From: Bog-473 sp035552095
GTDB lineage: Bacteria > Actinomycetota > Acidimicrobiia > Acidimicrobiales > RAAP-2
Direction of reading: 5' to 3'
DNA: 64,000 nucleotides
Assembly (NCBI GenBank): GCA_035552095.1
Contig: DASZMA010000017.1
Location: 1 to 64,000 of the forward strand
Below are positions 43,597 through 51,011 of the stretch, one piece after another. Position numbers and translations under genes: made by a program. Below the pieces are notes generated by a model. The model saw only the letters and a program-made list of their open reading frames with translations, was not told where the DNA came from and made no database searches. Position 1 is the first letter of the stretch. Each line of letters begins with the position of its first letter.

Positions 43597-44511
43597 GTGG
43601 GCATCTGTGACGGACGGGTCGTCGTCATTACCGGAGCGGGTCGGGGCATCGGGCGTGAGCACGCCCTCGAGTTCGCCAGCCAGGGCGCCAAAATCGTGGT
43701 CAACGACCTCGGGGCCGAAGTGGACGGCTCGGGCAGCTCGGCCGGGCCGGCCGGCGAGGTGGTCGACGAGGTGCGCGGCATGGGCGGCGAGGCCGTGGCC
43801 AACGGGGATGACGTCTCGGACTACGAAGGGGCGGGGCGCCTCATTCAGGCCGCCATCGACAACTTCGGCGGGCTCGACGTGCTGGTCAACAACGCCGGTA
43901 TTTTGCGCGACCGCATGCTGGTCAACATGACCATTGAGGAGTGGGACGCCGTGATCAAGGTGCACCTGCGCGGCACCTTCGCGCCGACCCGGCACGCCGT
44001 GGAGTACTGGCGCAACCGCTCCAAGGCGGGCGAGAGCAACGACGCCCGGGTCATCAACACCACCTCCCCTTCTGGGATTTACGGCAACGTGGGCCAGACC
44101 AACTACGGCGCCGCCAAGGCCGGCATCGCCGCCTTCACCATCATTGCCGCCATGGAATTGGGCCGCTACGGGGTGACGGTCAACGCCATCGCCCCGGCCG
44201 CGCTGACCCGCATGACCGAGAACCTGGGCATGGGGGCGGGCGGGTCCGAGCGCAAGCCCGAGGAGTTCGACCCGCTGGCCCCGGGCAACATCGCCCCGCT
44301 GGTCGTCTGGCTGGGCAGCGGCGAGTCGGCCGAGGTCACCGGGCGCGTCTTCAACGTCCAGGGCGACCACATTTCGGTGGCCGAGGGCTGGGTGGCCGGT
44401 CCGGGCGCCTCGAAGGGCGACCGCTGGGACCCGGCCGAGCTGGGCGGGGTGGTACCCGATCTCGTGGCCAAGGCGGCCCCGAATGCCAATATGGGTGGCA
44501 GGCGGAGCTGA
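43597..44511 (+). CDS. SDR-family hydroxyacyl-CoA-type dehydrogenase
   Basis: 304 residues. TGAGRGIG binds the nucleotide and NNAG follows. The catalytic Ser lies in NTTSPSGIYGN and the Y-G-A-A-K pair follows. Length and the N-terminal V-N-D-L-G motif resemble the dehydrogenase part of peroxisomal multifunctional enzyme 2 (HSD17B4-like), which oxidises 3-hydroxyacyl-CoA. The GTG start is supported by AAGGAGAG. It fits the oxidation step of this operon. Confidence 0.88.
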   Translation: MGICDGRVVVITGAGRGIGREHALEFASQGAKIVVNDLGAEVDGSGSSAGPAGEVVDEVRGMGGEAVANGDDVSDYEGAGRLIQAAIDNFGGLDVLVNNAGILRDRMLVNMTIEEWDAVIKVHLRGTFAPTRHAVEYWRNRSKAGESNDARVINTTSPSGIYGNVGQTNYGAAKAGIAAFTIIAAMELGRYGVTVNAIAPAALTRMTENLGMGAGGSERKPEEFDPLAPGNIAPLVVWLGSGESAEVTGRVFNVQGDHISVAEGWVAGPGASKGDRWDPAELGGVVPDLVAKAAPNANMGGRRS

Positions 44512-44529
44512 ACAGAGGAGCTGAGTCCT

Positions 44530-45654
44530 ATGGAGCAAGAGGTGGGTCCACCGAGTCAGGCGGAGATGGCGGAGTCCATCGAGGTGATCACGGACAACGC
44601 CGACCGCCTGTTCCTCTGGGAGTACGGGCGGGACCGGAGCCAGCTGGTCACCCTCTACAACAAGGCCATGGGGTCGCAGTGGAACAGCGTCACCGACCTC
44701 GACTGGTCGATCGATGTGGATCCCGAGAAGCTGGTGGCCGAGCAGCAGAGTCCGGTGCTGGAGCTGGCCCACCTGGTCGGCGCCATGCCGGGCTCGCCGC
44801 TGGCCAAGTGGTCGGAGAAGCAGTACTCGCAATTGGGCATTGAGTTCTTCAAGGCCAACCTCAGCCAGTTCATGCACGGCGAGCAGGGGGCCATGATGAC
44901 GGCGGCCAAGATCGTCGAGACGGTGCCGTGGATCGACGCCAAGTATTACGCCTCGACCCAGACCATGGACGAGGCCCGGCACACCGAGGTGTTCGCCAAG
45001 TATCTGTCGATGAAGCTCGGCGATGCCTACCCGATGTCGCCCTTCCTCAAGGCGCAGATCTGGGCGTTGCTGGAGGATTCACGGTGGGACATTGCCTATC
45101 TGGGGATGCAGATCGTCATTGAGTCGCTGGCCCTGGCCGCCTTCGGGGACATGTTGCGCCGGACCAATGAGCCCTTGTTGAAGAAGCTCCTTCGTTATGT
45201 GATGTCGGACGAGGCCCGGCACGTGGCCTTCGGCGTGCTGACTCTGTCGGAGTACTACGCCGACATGTCGTCGGCCGAGTTGAAAGAACGTCAGGACTTC
45301 ATGCTCGACGCGACGTTGAACTCGCGGTCCCGGGCCGGCACGCCCGAGGTGTGGGAACGGGTCGGCGTGAGCGAGGAGGCGGTGCTGCCCTTCATTATTG
45401 AGGCGGCGACCGAGGCCAAGATCAACCCGGTCGGCGGCTTCGCCCGGGGGTTCTTCGCCAAGCTGGTCCCGAACGTGCGCAAGCTCGGCCTGCTCGACGC
45501 CAACCACGGGTACCTGCGCGAGAAGTGGGGCCAGTTCGGACTGATGGAGTTCGAGTTCGCCGACGACACCGGCTCGGACTACGCCACCTACGACGCCGTG
45601 GCGGAGGACCGGGCGACCGCGCGGGAGACCGCGCGGGAGATGGCCGCCGGGTGA
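44530..45654 (+). CDS. Ferritin-like di-iron protein
   Basis: 374 residues. Metal-ligand motifs of a four-helix di-iron carboxylate fold are visible: HGEQGAMM, then D-E-A-R-H-T-E, E-S-L-A-L and D-E-A-R-H-V-A-F. The two D-E-A-R-H repeats supply Glu-x2-His pairs. Such proteins act as oxygenases, oxidases or N-oxygenases rather than storage ferritins. As the sixth gene of the CoA operon it may hydroxylate the substrate or an intermediate; the substrate is unknown. The stop overlaps the MmcQ GTG (GTGA). Confidence 0.82.
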   Translation: MEQEVGPPSQAEMAESIEVITDNADRLFLWEYGRDRSQLVTLYNKAMGSQWNSVTDLDWSIDVDPEKLVAEQQSPVLELAHLVGAMPGSPLAKWSEKQYSQLGIEFFKANLSQFMHGEQGAMMTAAKIVETVPWIDAKYYASTQTMDEARHTEVFAKYLSMKLGDAYPMSPFLKAQIWALLEDSRWDIAYLGMQIVIESLALAAFGDMLRRTNEPLLKKLLRYVMSDEARHVAFGVLTLSEYYADMSSAELKERQDFMLDATLNSRSRAGTPEVWERVGVSEEAVLPFIIEAATEAKINPVGGFARGFFAKLVPNVRKLGLLDANHGYLREKWGQFGLMEFEFADDTGSDYATYDAVAEDRATARETAREMAAG

Positions 45655-46016
45655 CCAAGGGCGCGGCCGCTCGGATACGGGCGATCTGCCTGGCCCTGCC
45701 CGAGGCGGTCGAGAAGCCCTTCGGCGGCCACACCGCGCCGGCCTACCGGGTCCGCGACAAGCTCTTCGTCATGACCGCCGAAGATGGCTCGTCCATGACG
45801 CTCAAGGGGATCCTGGTCCAGGCCGACCCCGAGCGGTTCTTCGTGCCCAAGTACGTCGGCCCCAAGGGCTGGGTGGGGATCCGGCTCGACCTGAGGGGGC
45901 TGCCGGACTGGGACGAGGTGGCCGAGCTCATCATGGAGAGCTACTGCCTGACCGCCCCCAAGCGCCTGGTGGCCCGATGGGAGGCCACCCAGTCGGCCAG
46001 CGAGCCCGTCAGCTAG
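45651..46016 (+). CDS. MmcQ/YjbR-family protein
   Basis: 121 residues. Recognised by LALPEAVEKPFGGHTAPAYRV, FVMTA and the VGPKGWVGIRLD block, the small CyaY-like MmcQ/YjbR fold. Role unclear; DNA binding has been suggested for relatives. The GTG at 45651 overlaps the preceding stop, so it is coupled to the ferritin-like gene. It overlaps the convergent membrane-protein gene by 8 bp. Confidence 0.8.
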   Translation: MTKGAAARIRAICLALPEAVEKPFGGHTAPAYRVRDKLFVMTAEDGSSMTLKGILVQADPERFFVPKYVGPKGWVGIRLDLRGLPDWDEVAELIMESYCLTAPKRLVARWEATQSASEPVS

Positions 46017-46821
46017 CCGGGGTGAGCGAGGACAGCGTGCTGTCCATCTGCTCGGTGTAGTGCACGCCCTGCTGGGTCACGGTGGTCGATTCACGCTCCC
46101 GCACGATCAGCCCCTGGGCGGTCGAGATCCAGAAGTCGGTGGGCGACGTGCCAACGTCGACGCCGGCGAAGCGCAGGGTCAGGCGGACGTGCAGGGTGGG
46201 GATCGACTGCCCGGCCACTTCGACCGGCTCCTCCCCCACCACCAGGCCGTCGACGGCCACGGTGCCGCTGGGGCCCGACTGCGTGCAGCTGGCCGTCCAA
46301 CGCACGCCGGGGAAGGCGATGGGCGGCACCAGGTAGGTGGTGGTGGGACAGTCGATGATGGTGGTGGTCGAGGTGCCGCTGATGACCTCGTCGGTCACCA
46401 GCTGGCTGACCGAGAAGGCGTGGTCGGCCGCCGGGCAGGCGGTCGTCACCTCGGTGTGCTGGGTGAGGGGCACCCAACTGACCGAGGAGCAGGACCCCGG
46501 CCGGTCACTGACCACCATGTCGGTGCGGGCCGGGAAGGAGCGGGACTGGCCCAGCAGGCTGAGGCTCTCGCCGCCCGAGGTGCGGTAGGTATAGACGCCG
46601 GCGGCCAGGAGACGGGACAGGTTCCCCAGCGAGGCCACGCCGGAGAACCCCGAGTCCTGGTCGTGGCGGTAGAGGCGCAGGGCGGCCCGCAGGCTGACCG
46701 GCGAGGCGACCGTGCGGAAGAAGACAGCCCAGGCCGTGCCGCCGGCCGTGCTGACAATCAGCAGGACCAGGCCGGCCACGGTCAGCCAGCGATGCTCTCG
46801 GACCCAGGTCCAGACGACCAC
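46009..46821 (-). CDS. Membrane-anchored extracytoplasmic protein, unknown function
   Basis: 270 residues, family not recognised. One N-terminal helix (about 13-34) precedes an extracytoplasmic domain with several Cys (CSSVSW, TACPAADH, DCPTT, SCTQSG) that could form disulfides. The body is beta-rich with YTYRTSGGESLSLLG and late VTQQGVHYTEQM. Downstream convergence with MmcQ and a 41-bp gap to the carotenoid oxygenase on the same strand suggest possible cotranscription with the latter. Confidence 0.68.
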   Translation of the reverse strand: MVVWTWVREHRWLTVAGLVLLIVSTAGGTAWAVFFRTVASPVSLRAALRLYRHDQDSGFSGVASLGNLSRLLAAGVYTYRTSGGESLSLLGQSRSFPARTDMVVSDRPGSCSSVSWVPLTQHTEVTTACPAADHAFSVSQLVTDEVISGTSTTTIIDCPTTTYLVPPIAFPGVRWTASCTQSGPSGTVAVDGLVVGEEPVEVAGQSIPTLHVRLTLRFAGVDVGTSPTDFWISTAQGLIVRERESTTVTQQGVHYTEQMDSTLSSLTPAS

Positions 46822-46862
46822 GGGCCAACTGTAACGGCTGGGCCTACTGGGCGACAGGTGCG

Positions 46863-48257
46863 TCAGCTGGGCACCCAGTTGCCGTGGAACCCATCGGGCA
46901 CCCGCTGGGGCAGCTGGACGATGGCCTGGGGCTCACCGCAGAGGTCCTCCGCATTGAGGATGTAGAGGGAGGAGGAGTCGGTCTCCCGCTGATGGACCAG
47001 CGTTATGACCCACCCGTCGGCTTCGGCGGCGCTCTCGTGGCGGGGCACGAAGACGGCCTCGCCCAGGGTGGCGCCGGGGCCGAAGCTGCGGCGCTGGCTG
47101 GTGCCGGCCACCACGTCGTGACGGAGCAGGCCCGAGTCCGAGCCGAGGACGCCGCCGGTGGGGCCGAAGGTGACGCTGTAGCCGTAGCGGTGGGGCAGGC
47201 CCACCCGGCGCTCGTCGACCCGGGGGAACTCCTGGCCCTGGTCGTCCAGGCGCTCCTCTTTGACCGGGCCGCCGTGGCCGTCGAGGTGCCAGCGCTCCAG
47301 CGTGGGCGGGCCTTCGTTGGGGCCGAGCAGGGAGGTGCGGAACATGGCGGGATGACGGGCCACATCGAGCACGATCCCGTCGCCGTCGGGCTCGTCATAC
47401 GCGTTCATCGGATGGAACACGTAACAAGGCTCGACGTCGTGCCAGACCGGCTCGGTCTCGTCGCCGTCCCGGGGCAGCAGCCCGACCCGGGCCGGGTAGT
47501 CGTCGTCCCAGCGGTAGGGGAAACTGGCGCCGGACGTGACCATCTCCATGCTGAAGAGCACGGGCAGGTCGAACAGGACGATGTAGCGCTGGGTGATGGC
47601 GCAGTCGTGCACGCTCACCGGCCCGCCCATGGTGACCCGGCGGGCCGAGCGCACCCGGGCGTCGGCGCCGATGACGCTCACCTCGACGTCGTTGCCCCAG
47701 CCGAAGTAGTACGAGACGGCGTAGAGGTCGCCGGTCAGAGGGTCCCGCTTGGGGTGCGCCGTGTACCCACCCGACAGGGTGCCCCCGAAATCGCACGGCC
47801 CGATCGTGTCCAGCTCCTCCGTGAGCTCGTAGGGCAGGGCGCCGGCCTCGACGATGGCGAAGGTGCGGCCGGCGTGGCCGATGACGTTGGTGTTGGCGGC
47901 GAAATCCATGCCGCCGTGCACCTGGCCCAGCCCGGCCGGCGGCGACTCGCCCAGTGCAGCCGCCACCGGCCCCGAACGGACCCAGCGGTTGCGGTACCAC
48001 TCGGCCCGGCCGTCGCGCAGACGGAGGCCGTGCACCATGCCATCGCCCAGGAACCAGTGATAGGTGGAGGGCTCCGGGGCCGCAGCGGGGTTGGGACCGT
48101 TGCGCAGGTAGCGCCCATCGAGCTCGGGCGGGATGGACCCGGTGACCGTGAGGTCGGTCGCCGTCACCTCGGTGTGCACGGGGGCGAAGTTGCCCTCCAG
48201 GTACGGGTTGGCGACGGGGTCAACGGTGGCGTCGGCGGTGGTGGCGGTGGCGGTCAT
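46863..48257 (-). CDS. Carotenoid cleavage oxygenase family protein
   Basis: 464 residues of the RPE65/CCD beta-propeller family. Four iron-binding His candidates lie in YTAHPKRDP, SVHDCAI, YVFHPMNAY and DGFHGNWVP. LDGRYLRNGPNP near residue 45 is the typical start of blade one. It cleaves a C=C bond of a carotenoid, apocarotenoid or stilbene with O2. The ATG at 48257 follows a strong minus-strand promoter with an overlapping palindrome, and a TetR gene is divergent. Expression is probably induced by a hydrophobic ligand. Confidence 0.9.
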   Translation of the reverse strand: MTATATTADATVDPVANPYLEGNFAPVHTEVTATDLTVTGSIPPELDGRYLRNGPNPAAAPEPSTYHWFLGDGMVHGLRLRDGRAEWYRNRWVRSGPVAAALGESPPAGLGQVHGGMDFAANTNVIGHAGRTFAIVEAGALPYELTEELDTIGPCDFGGTLSGGYTAHPKRDPLTGDLYAVSYYFGWGNDVEVSVIGADARVRSARRVTMGGPVSVHDCAITQRYIVLFDLPVLFSMEMVTSGASFPYRWDDDYPARVGLLPRDGDETEPVWHDVEPCYVFHPMNAYDEPDGDGIVLDVARHPAMFRTSLLGPNEGPPTLERWHLDGHGGPVKEERLDDQGQEFPRVDERRVGLPHRYGYSVTFGPTGGVLGSDSGLLRHDVVAGTSQRRSFGPGATLGEAVFVPRHESAAEADGWVITLVHQRETDSSSLYILNAEDLCGEPQAIVQLPQRVPDGFHGNWVPS

Positions 48258-48308
48258 GGGCAGGGCCTCCTCGGTCAGGACCCGGTGCGGGCCGGACTTG
48301 TCACTGCC

Positions 48309-48337
48309 AAGATAAGCCGTCTTGACGATCTTGTCAA
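48309..48337 (-). promoter_or_regulatory. Promoter of the carotenoid oxygenase gene
   Basis: On the minus strand TTGACA (48337-48332), a 17-bp spacer and TATCTT (48314-48309) form a near-consensus promoter. Confidence 0.65.
48322..48337. promoter_or_regulatory. Probable TetR operator covering both -35 boxes
   Basis: TTGAC-GATCTT-GTCAA is a perfect 5+5 inverted repeat. It contains the carotenoid oxygenase -35 and overlaps the -35 (TTGTCA 48331-48336) of the TetR gene. One bound dimer would shut both promoters. Confidence 0.6.
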
Positions 48338-48358
48338 TGCCTACATCACGGCTACGAT
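48331..48358 (+). promoter_or_regulatory. Promoter of the TetR gene, leaderless
   Basis: TTGTCA (48331-48336), a 16-bp spacer and TACGAT (48353-48358). Transcription would begin at the ATG at 48366. Confidence 0.45.
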
Positions 48359-48365
48359 GCTTCGC

Positions 48366-48971
48366 ATGCCTGGTGCCCGGACCGCCCGACCGGCCACGAC
48401 CGTCCCCTACCACCACGGCGATCTGCGCCGCGCCCTCATTGATGCGGCCGTCGCCACCGTGGCCGCCGAGGGCACGGCCGCCGTCAGCCTGCGCGCCCTG
48501 GCCGCCACCGTCGGCGTGTCGCACGCGGCCCCGGTCCACCACTTCGGCGACAAGGCCGGGCTGTTCACCGCCGTGGCCACCGAGGGGTTCGACCTCCTGG
48601 CCGACGAGCTGACCTCGGTGTGGGACCGTGAGCACGACTTCCTCGAGACCGGGGTGCACTACGTCCATTTCGCCCTGGCCCACCGGGGCTACTTCGAGGT
48701 GATGTTCCGGCCCGACCTCTTCGACACTCTGAATGCCGACCTGCAGCGGGCCGAGGAGCGGGCCTTCGCCACGTTGCGCGACCCCGTGGCCGCCGGGCGG
48801 CGGGGCCGGACCGCCGAAGGGGCCCGCCTGGCCGCCCTGGCCAGCTGGTCCACCGTCCACGGGCTGGCCACCCTCCTGCTCAGCGGCAATCTGCCCGATA
48901 CCGACCTGACCGACCTGGCCGAGACAGATGCCCTGGCCAGGGAGGTCATCGCCCATCTCCAGGTGATCTGA
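48366..48971 (+). CDS. TetR-family transcriptional regulator
   Basis: 201 residues. The N-terminal HTH is clear (YHHGDLRRALIDAAVATVAAEG, with SLRALAATVGVSHAAPVHHFGDKAGLF as turn and recognition helix). The C-terminal domain has AHRGYFEVMFRPDLF, typical of a TetR C-terminal subgroup. The second of two near ATGs is chosen because the -10 hexamer overlaps the first, implying leaderless initiation at 48366. It very likely controls the carotenoid oxygenase and itself. Confidence 0.85.
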   Translation: MPGARTARPATTVPYHHGDLRRALIDAAVATVAAEGTAAVSLRALAATVGVSHAAPVHHFGDKAGLFTAVATEGFDLLADELTSVWDREHDFLETGVHYVHFALAHRGYFEVMFRPDLFDTLNADLQRAEERAFATLRDPVAAGRRGRTAEGARLAALASWSTVHGLATLLLSGNLPDTDLTDLAETDALAREVIAHLQVI

Positions 48972-49046
48972 GGCGGTCCAAATTGGGCCCGATCCCAGCT
49001 CAGTTGGGTTCGAACCCGTTTGCGCAGCGCAGCGCGCTATTGTTTC

Positions 49047-49096
49047 CTCTCGAGGGCACCACCATTACAGATTTGGAAATCCCTCCGGCTCGAGAG
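49047..49096 (+). promoter_or_regulatory. Structured 5' leader of the cold-shock gene
   Basis: CTCTCGAG (49047-49054) pairs with CTCGAGAG (49089-49096). Inside, GATTT-GG-AAATC forms a second short hairpin. A long structured leader is usual for temperature-responsive csp mRNA. The upstream TATTGT (49038-49043) is a weak -10 candidate. The 188-bp gap holds nothing else but a 12-bp palindrome at 49006-49017. Confidence 0.5.
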
Positions 49097-49159
49097 AGTC
49101 ACAGGCCGTGACCTTGGACAAACAGGGTTAAATCTGGCCACGAGAGGAGTGGATTTTCA

Positions 49160-49363
49160 ATGGCAACTGGTTCCGTGAAGTGGTTTAACGGTGAGAAGGG
49201 CTTCGGCTTCATCACTCAGGACGGTGGCGGCCCCGACGTATTCGTGCATTTCAGCGCGATCTCCGGCACGGGGTACCGCAACCTCGAAGAAGGACAGAAG
49301 GTTGAGTTCGAGACGAACCAAGGCCCCAAGGGGCTGCAGGCGGCAAACGTTCGCGCCATCTAA
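49160..49363 (+). CDS. Cold-shock protein, CspA family
   Basis: 67 residues. RNP1 (KGFGFI) and RNP2-like (VFVHFS) motifs and the N-terminal KWFNGEKGFGFI identify a single cold-shock domain that binds single-stranded RNA and DNA. GAGAGGAG precedes the ATG. An inverted repeat downstream terminates it. Lower codon GC than neighbours is normal for highly expressed csp genes. Confidence 0.97.
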   Translation: MATGSVKWFNGEKGFGFITQDGGGPDVFVHFSAISGTGYRNLEEGQKVEFETNQGPKGLQAANVRAI

Positions 49364-49411
49364 CTAATCCGGGATCGCCCGACTCCGGTCGGCAACGAGA
49401 ACGATTCAGAT

Positions 49412-49461
49412 AACCAGACCGCAGGGTCCCGCTCCTCGTGAGCCGGGGCCCTGTCTGGTTT
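49412..49461 (+). terminator. Probable terminator after the cold-shock gene
   Basis: AACCAGA (49412-49418) pairs with TCTGGTT (49454-49460), and CAGGG (49422-49426) with CCCTG (49449-49453), with further GC pairs inside. The following T-run is only TTT, so it may act as a bidirectional or assisted terminator between convergent genes. Confidence 0.6.
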
Positions 49462-49496
49462 CGGGGGACGCGACGGGGCCGAGGCCGGCGTGAGGA

Positions 49497-50294
49497 CTAG
49501 TAGTACGGCCGGAAGTCGGCCTTGGTCACCGCCAGCACCGCCTCGGCCAGTTCGGGCCGGCACACCACGAGGTCGGGCAACCAGGCGTCGGGGGCCCCGT
49601 AGCGCAGCGGATCGCCGTTCAGGCGGGAGGCGTGCAGCCCGCACGCTTCGGCCACCGCCACCGGCGCACACGAGTCCCACTCGTACTGCCCGCCCGCGTG
49701 CACGTAGACCTCGGCCGCTCCCAGGATGACGGCGGCGATTTTGGCGCCGGCCGAGCCCATGGGGATCATGACGCCGCCGATGGCGTCGGCCACGTCGTAG
49801 GCCACCTCGGGCGGCCGGCTGCGGCTGACCACCAGCCGGGGTGGGGCGGCGGGGTCGGGTGTCTGCAGGGCGGGTGGCGCACCGGTCGAGAGGGTGAGCC
49901 CCAGGGCAGGCAGGGCGACAGCCCCGACCACGGCCACGCCGCCGATCGCCATGGCCACATGGACGGCCCAGTCCGAGCGATCCAATTGGCGGAACTCACG
50001 GGTGCCATCGAGCGGGTCGATGATCCACAGGCGGCCGTGGCCCGACACGTGCTCGAGCCCCTCCTCGGAACGCACGTCGTCGTCGGGGTAGAGGCGGTTC
50101 AGCTCCTTGACCAAGAGCTGGTGGGCCAACCGGTCCCCGGCCGCCCCTACGTCCCGGACGGCCCGGACGCCACCGGCGCCACCACCGGCCGCCCCGGCGG
50201 GGTCAGCTCGCAAGGCCAGTAGGGCCCGACCGGCCATTTCGGCCAGCGTCGCCGCGTCAGCATGCTCGGCAGTCAGATCCTCCACGGCAGCCAC
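49497..50294 (-). CDS. Inositol-monophosphatase-family phosphatase, CysQ-like
   Basis: 265 residues. The lithium-sensitive phosphatase metal motifs are S-E-E-G and I-D-P-L-D-G-T-R-E-F, with a later YEWDSCAPVAVAEACG as the third Asp site. The REF after DPLDGT and overall form fit 3'(2'),5'-bisphosphate nucleotidase (CysQ), which removes PAP. This would suit a genome with PAPS sulfotransferases such as the one at 35568. An Ala/Gly-rich N-terminal loop is expanded. Confidence 0.85.
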   Translation of the reverse strand: MAAVEDLTAEHADAATLAEMAGRALLALRADPAGAAGGGAGGVRAVRDVGAAGDRLAHQLLVKELNRLYPDDDVRSEEGLEHVSGHGRLWIIDPLDGTREFRQLDRSDWAVHVAMAIGGVAVVGAVALPALGLTLSTGAPPALQTPDPAAPPRLVVSRSRPPEVAYDVADAIGGVMIPMGSAGAKIAAVILGAAEVYVHAGGQYEWDSCAPVAVAEACGLHASRLNGDPLRYGAPDAWLPDLVVCRPELAEAVLAVTKADFRPYY

Positions 50295-50330
50295 GACACG
50301 ACGTCCCTTCCGATCTTGAGTCGCCTATGT

Positions 50331-51011
50331 CTAGACCAGCCGTCGGTCGGTGGCCCACCTGGTCAGCTCATGACGGGTCGAGAGTTGGAGCTTGCGCAGG
50401 ACCGACGACACGTGCGATTCCACCGTTTTGGCTGAGATAGTGAGATCGCGCGCCACCTCCTTATAGGTGTAGCCGCGGGCAATGAGGCGCAGCACCTCAC
50501 GCTCGCGCGGTGAGAGCTGGTCCAGCTCGGGGTCGAGGCCGGCGGTCATGCCACTGCCGCCGGCGCCGGAGGTGGCGGTGCCCTGGGCGAAGGCATCGAG
50601 CACGAAGCCGGCCAGGCGGGGCGAGAAGACGGCGTCACCCGCCCCGACCCGGTACACCGCCTGGAGCAGCTCCTCGCCCGAAATGGTCTTGGTGATGTAC
50701 CCCCGAGCGCCGGCCCGGATGACGGCGATCACGTCCTCGGGCGCGTCGGAGACCGAGAGGGCCAGGAATTGCACCTCGGGATGGTGCGGCAGGACGCCCA
50801 AGAGGACGGCCTGGCCGCCCCCGCCGGGCAGGTGCACGTCGAGCAGGACAACGTCAGGCACCCGCTCATTAATGAGCTCAATGGCCGCCGCCACCTCGTC
50901 GGCCTCCCCGACCACCTCGACGGCGTTGCCGAGCTCGGCCCGCACGCCGGCCCGGAACACCGCGTGGTCCTCGACCAGGAAGATGCGGGGCCGGCCGCCG
51001 CCCTCGTTCAC
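50331..51011 (-). CDS. Response regulator, NarL/LuxR family
   Basis: 226 residues. The receiver domain has acidic pocket residues (FLVEDH), phospho-acceptor Asp in VVLLDVHLPGGGG (about 56) and Lys in YITKTISGEEL. The LuxR-type HTH is at the C-terminus (LSPREREVLRLIARGYTYKEVARDLTISAKTVESHV). The GTG start overlaps the kinase stop (GTGA). It pairs with the PspC-kinase and probably regulates the divergent PspC genes. Confidence 0.93.
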   Translation of the reverse strand: MNEGGGRPRIFLVEDHAVFRAGVRAELGNAVEVVGEADEVAAAIELINERVPDVVLLDVHLPGGGGQAVLLGVLPHHPEVQFLALSVSDAPEDVIAVIRAGARGYITKTISGEELLQAVYRVGAGDAVFSPRLAGFVLDAFAQGTATSGAGGSGMTAGLDPELDQLSPREREVLRLIARGYTYKEVARDLTISAKTVESHVSSVLRKLQLSTRHELTRWATDRRLV

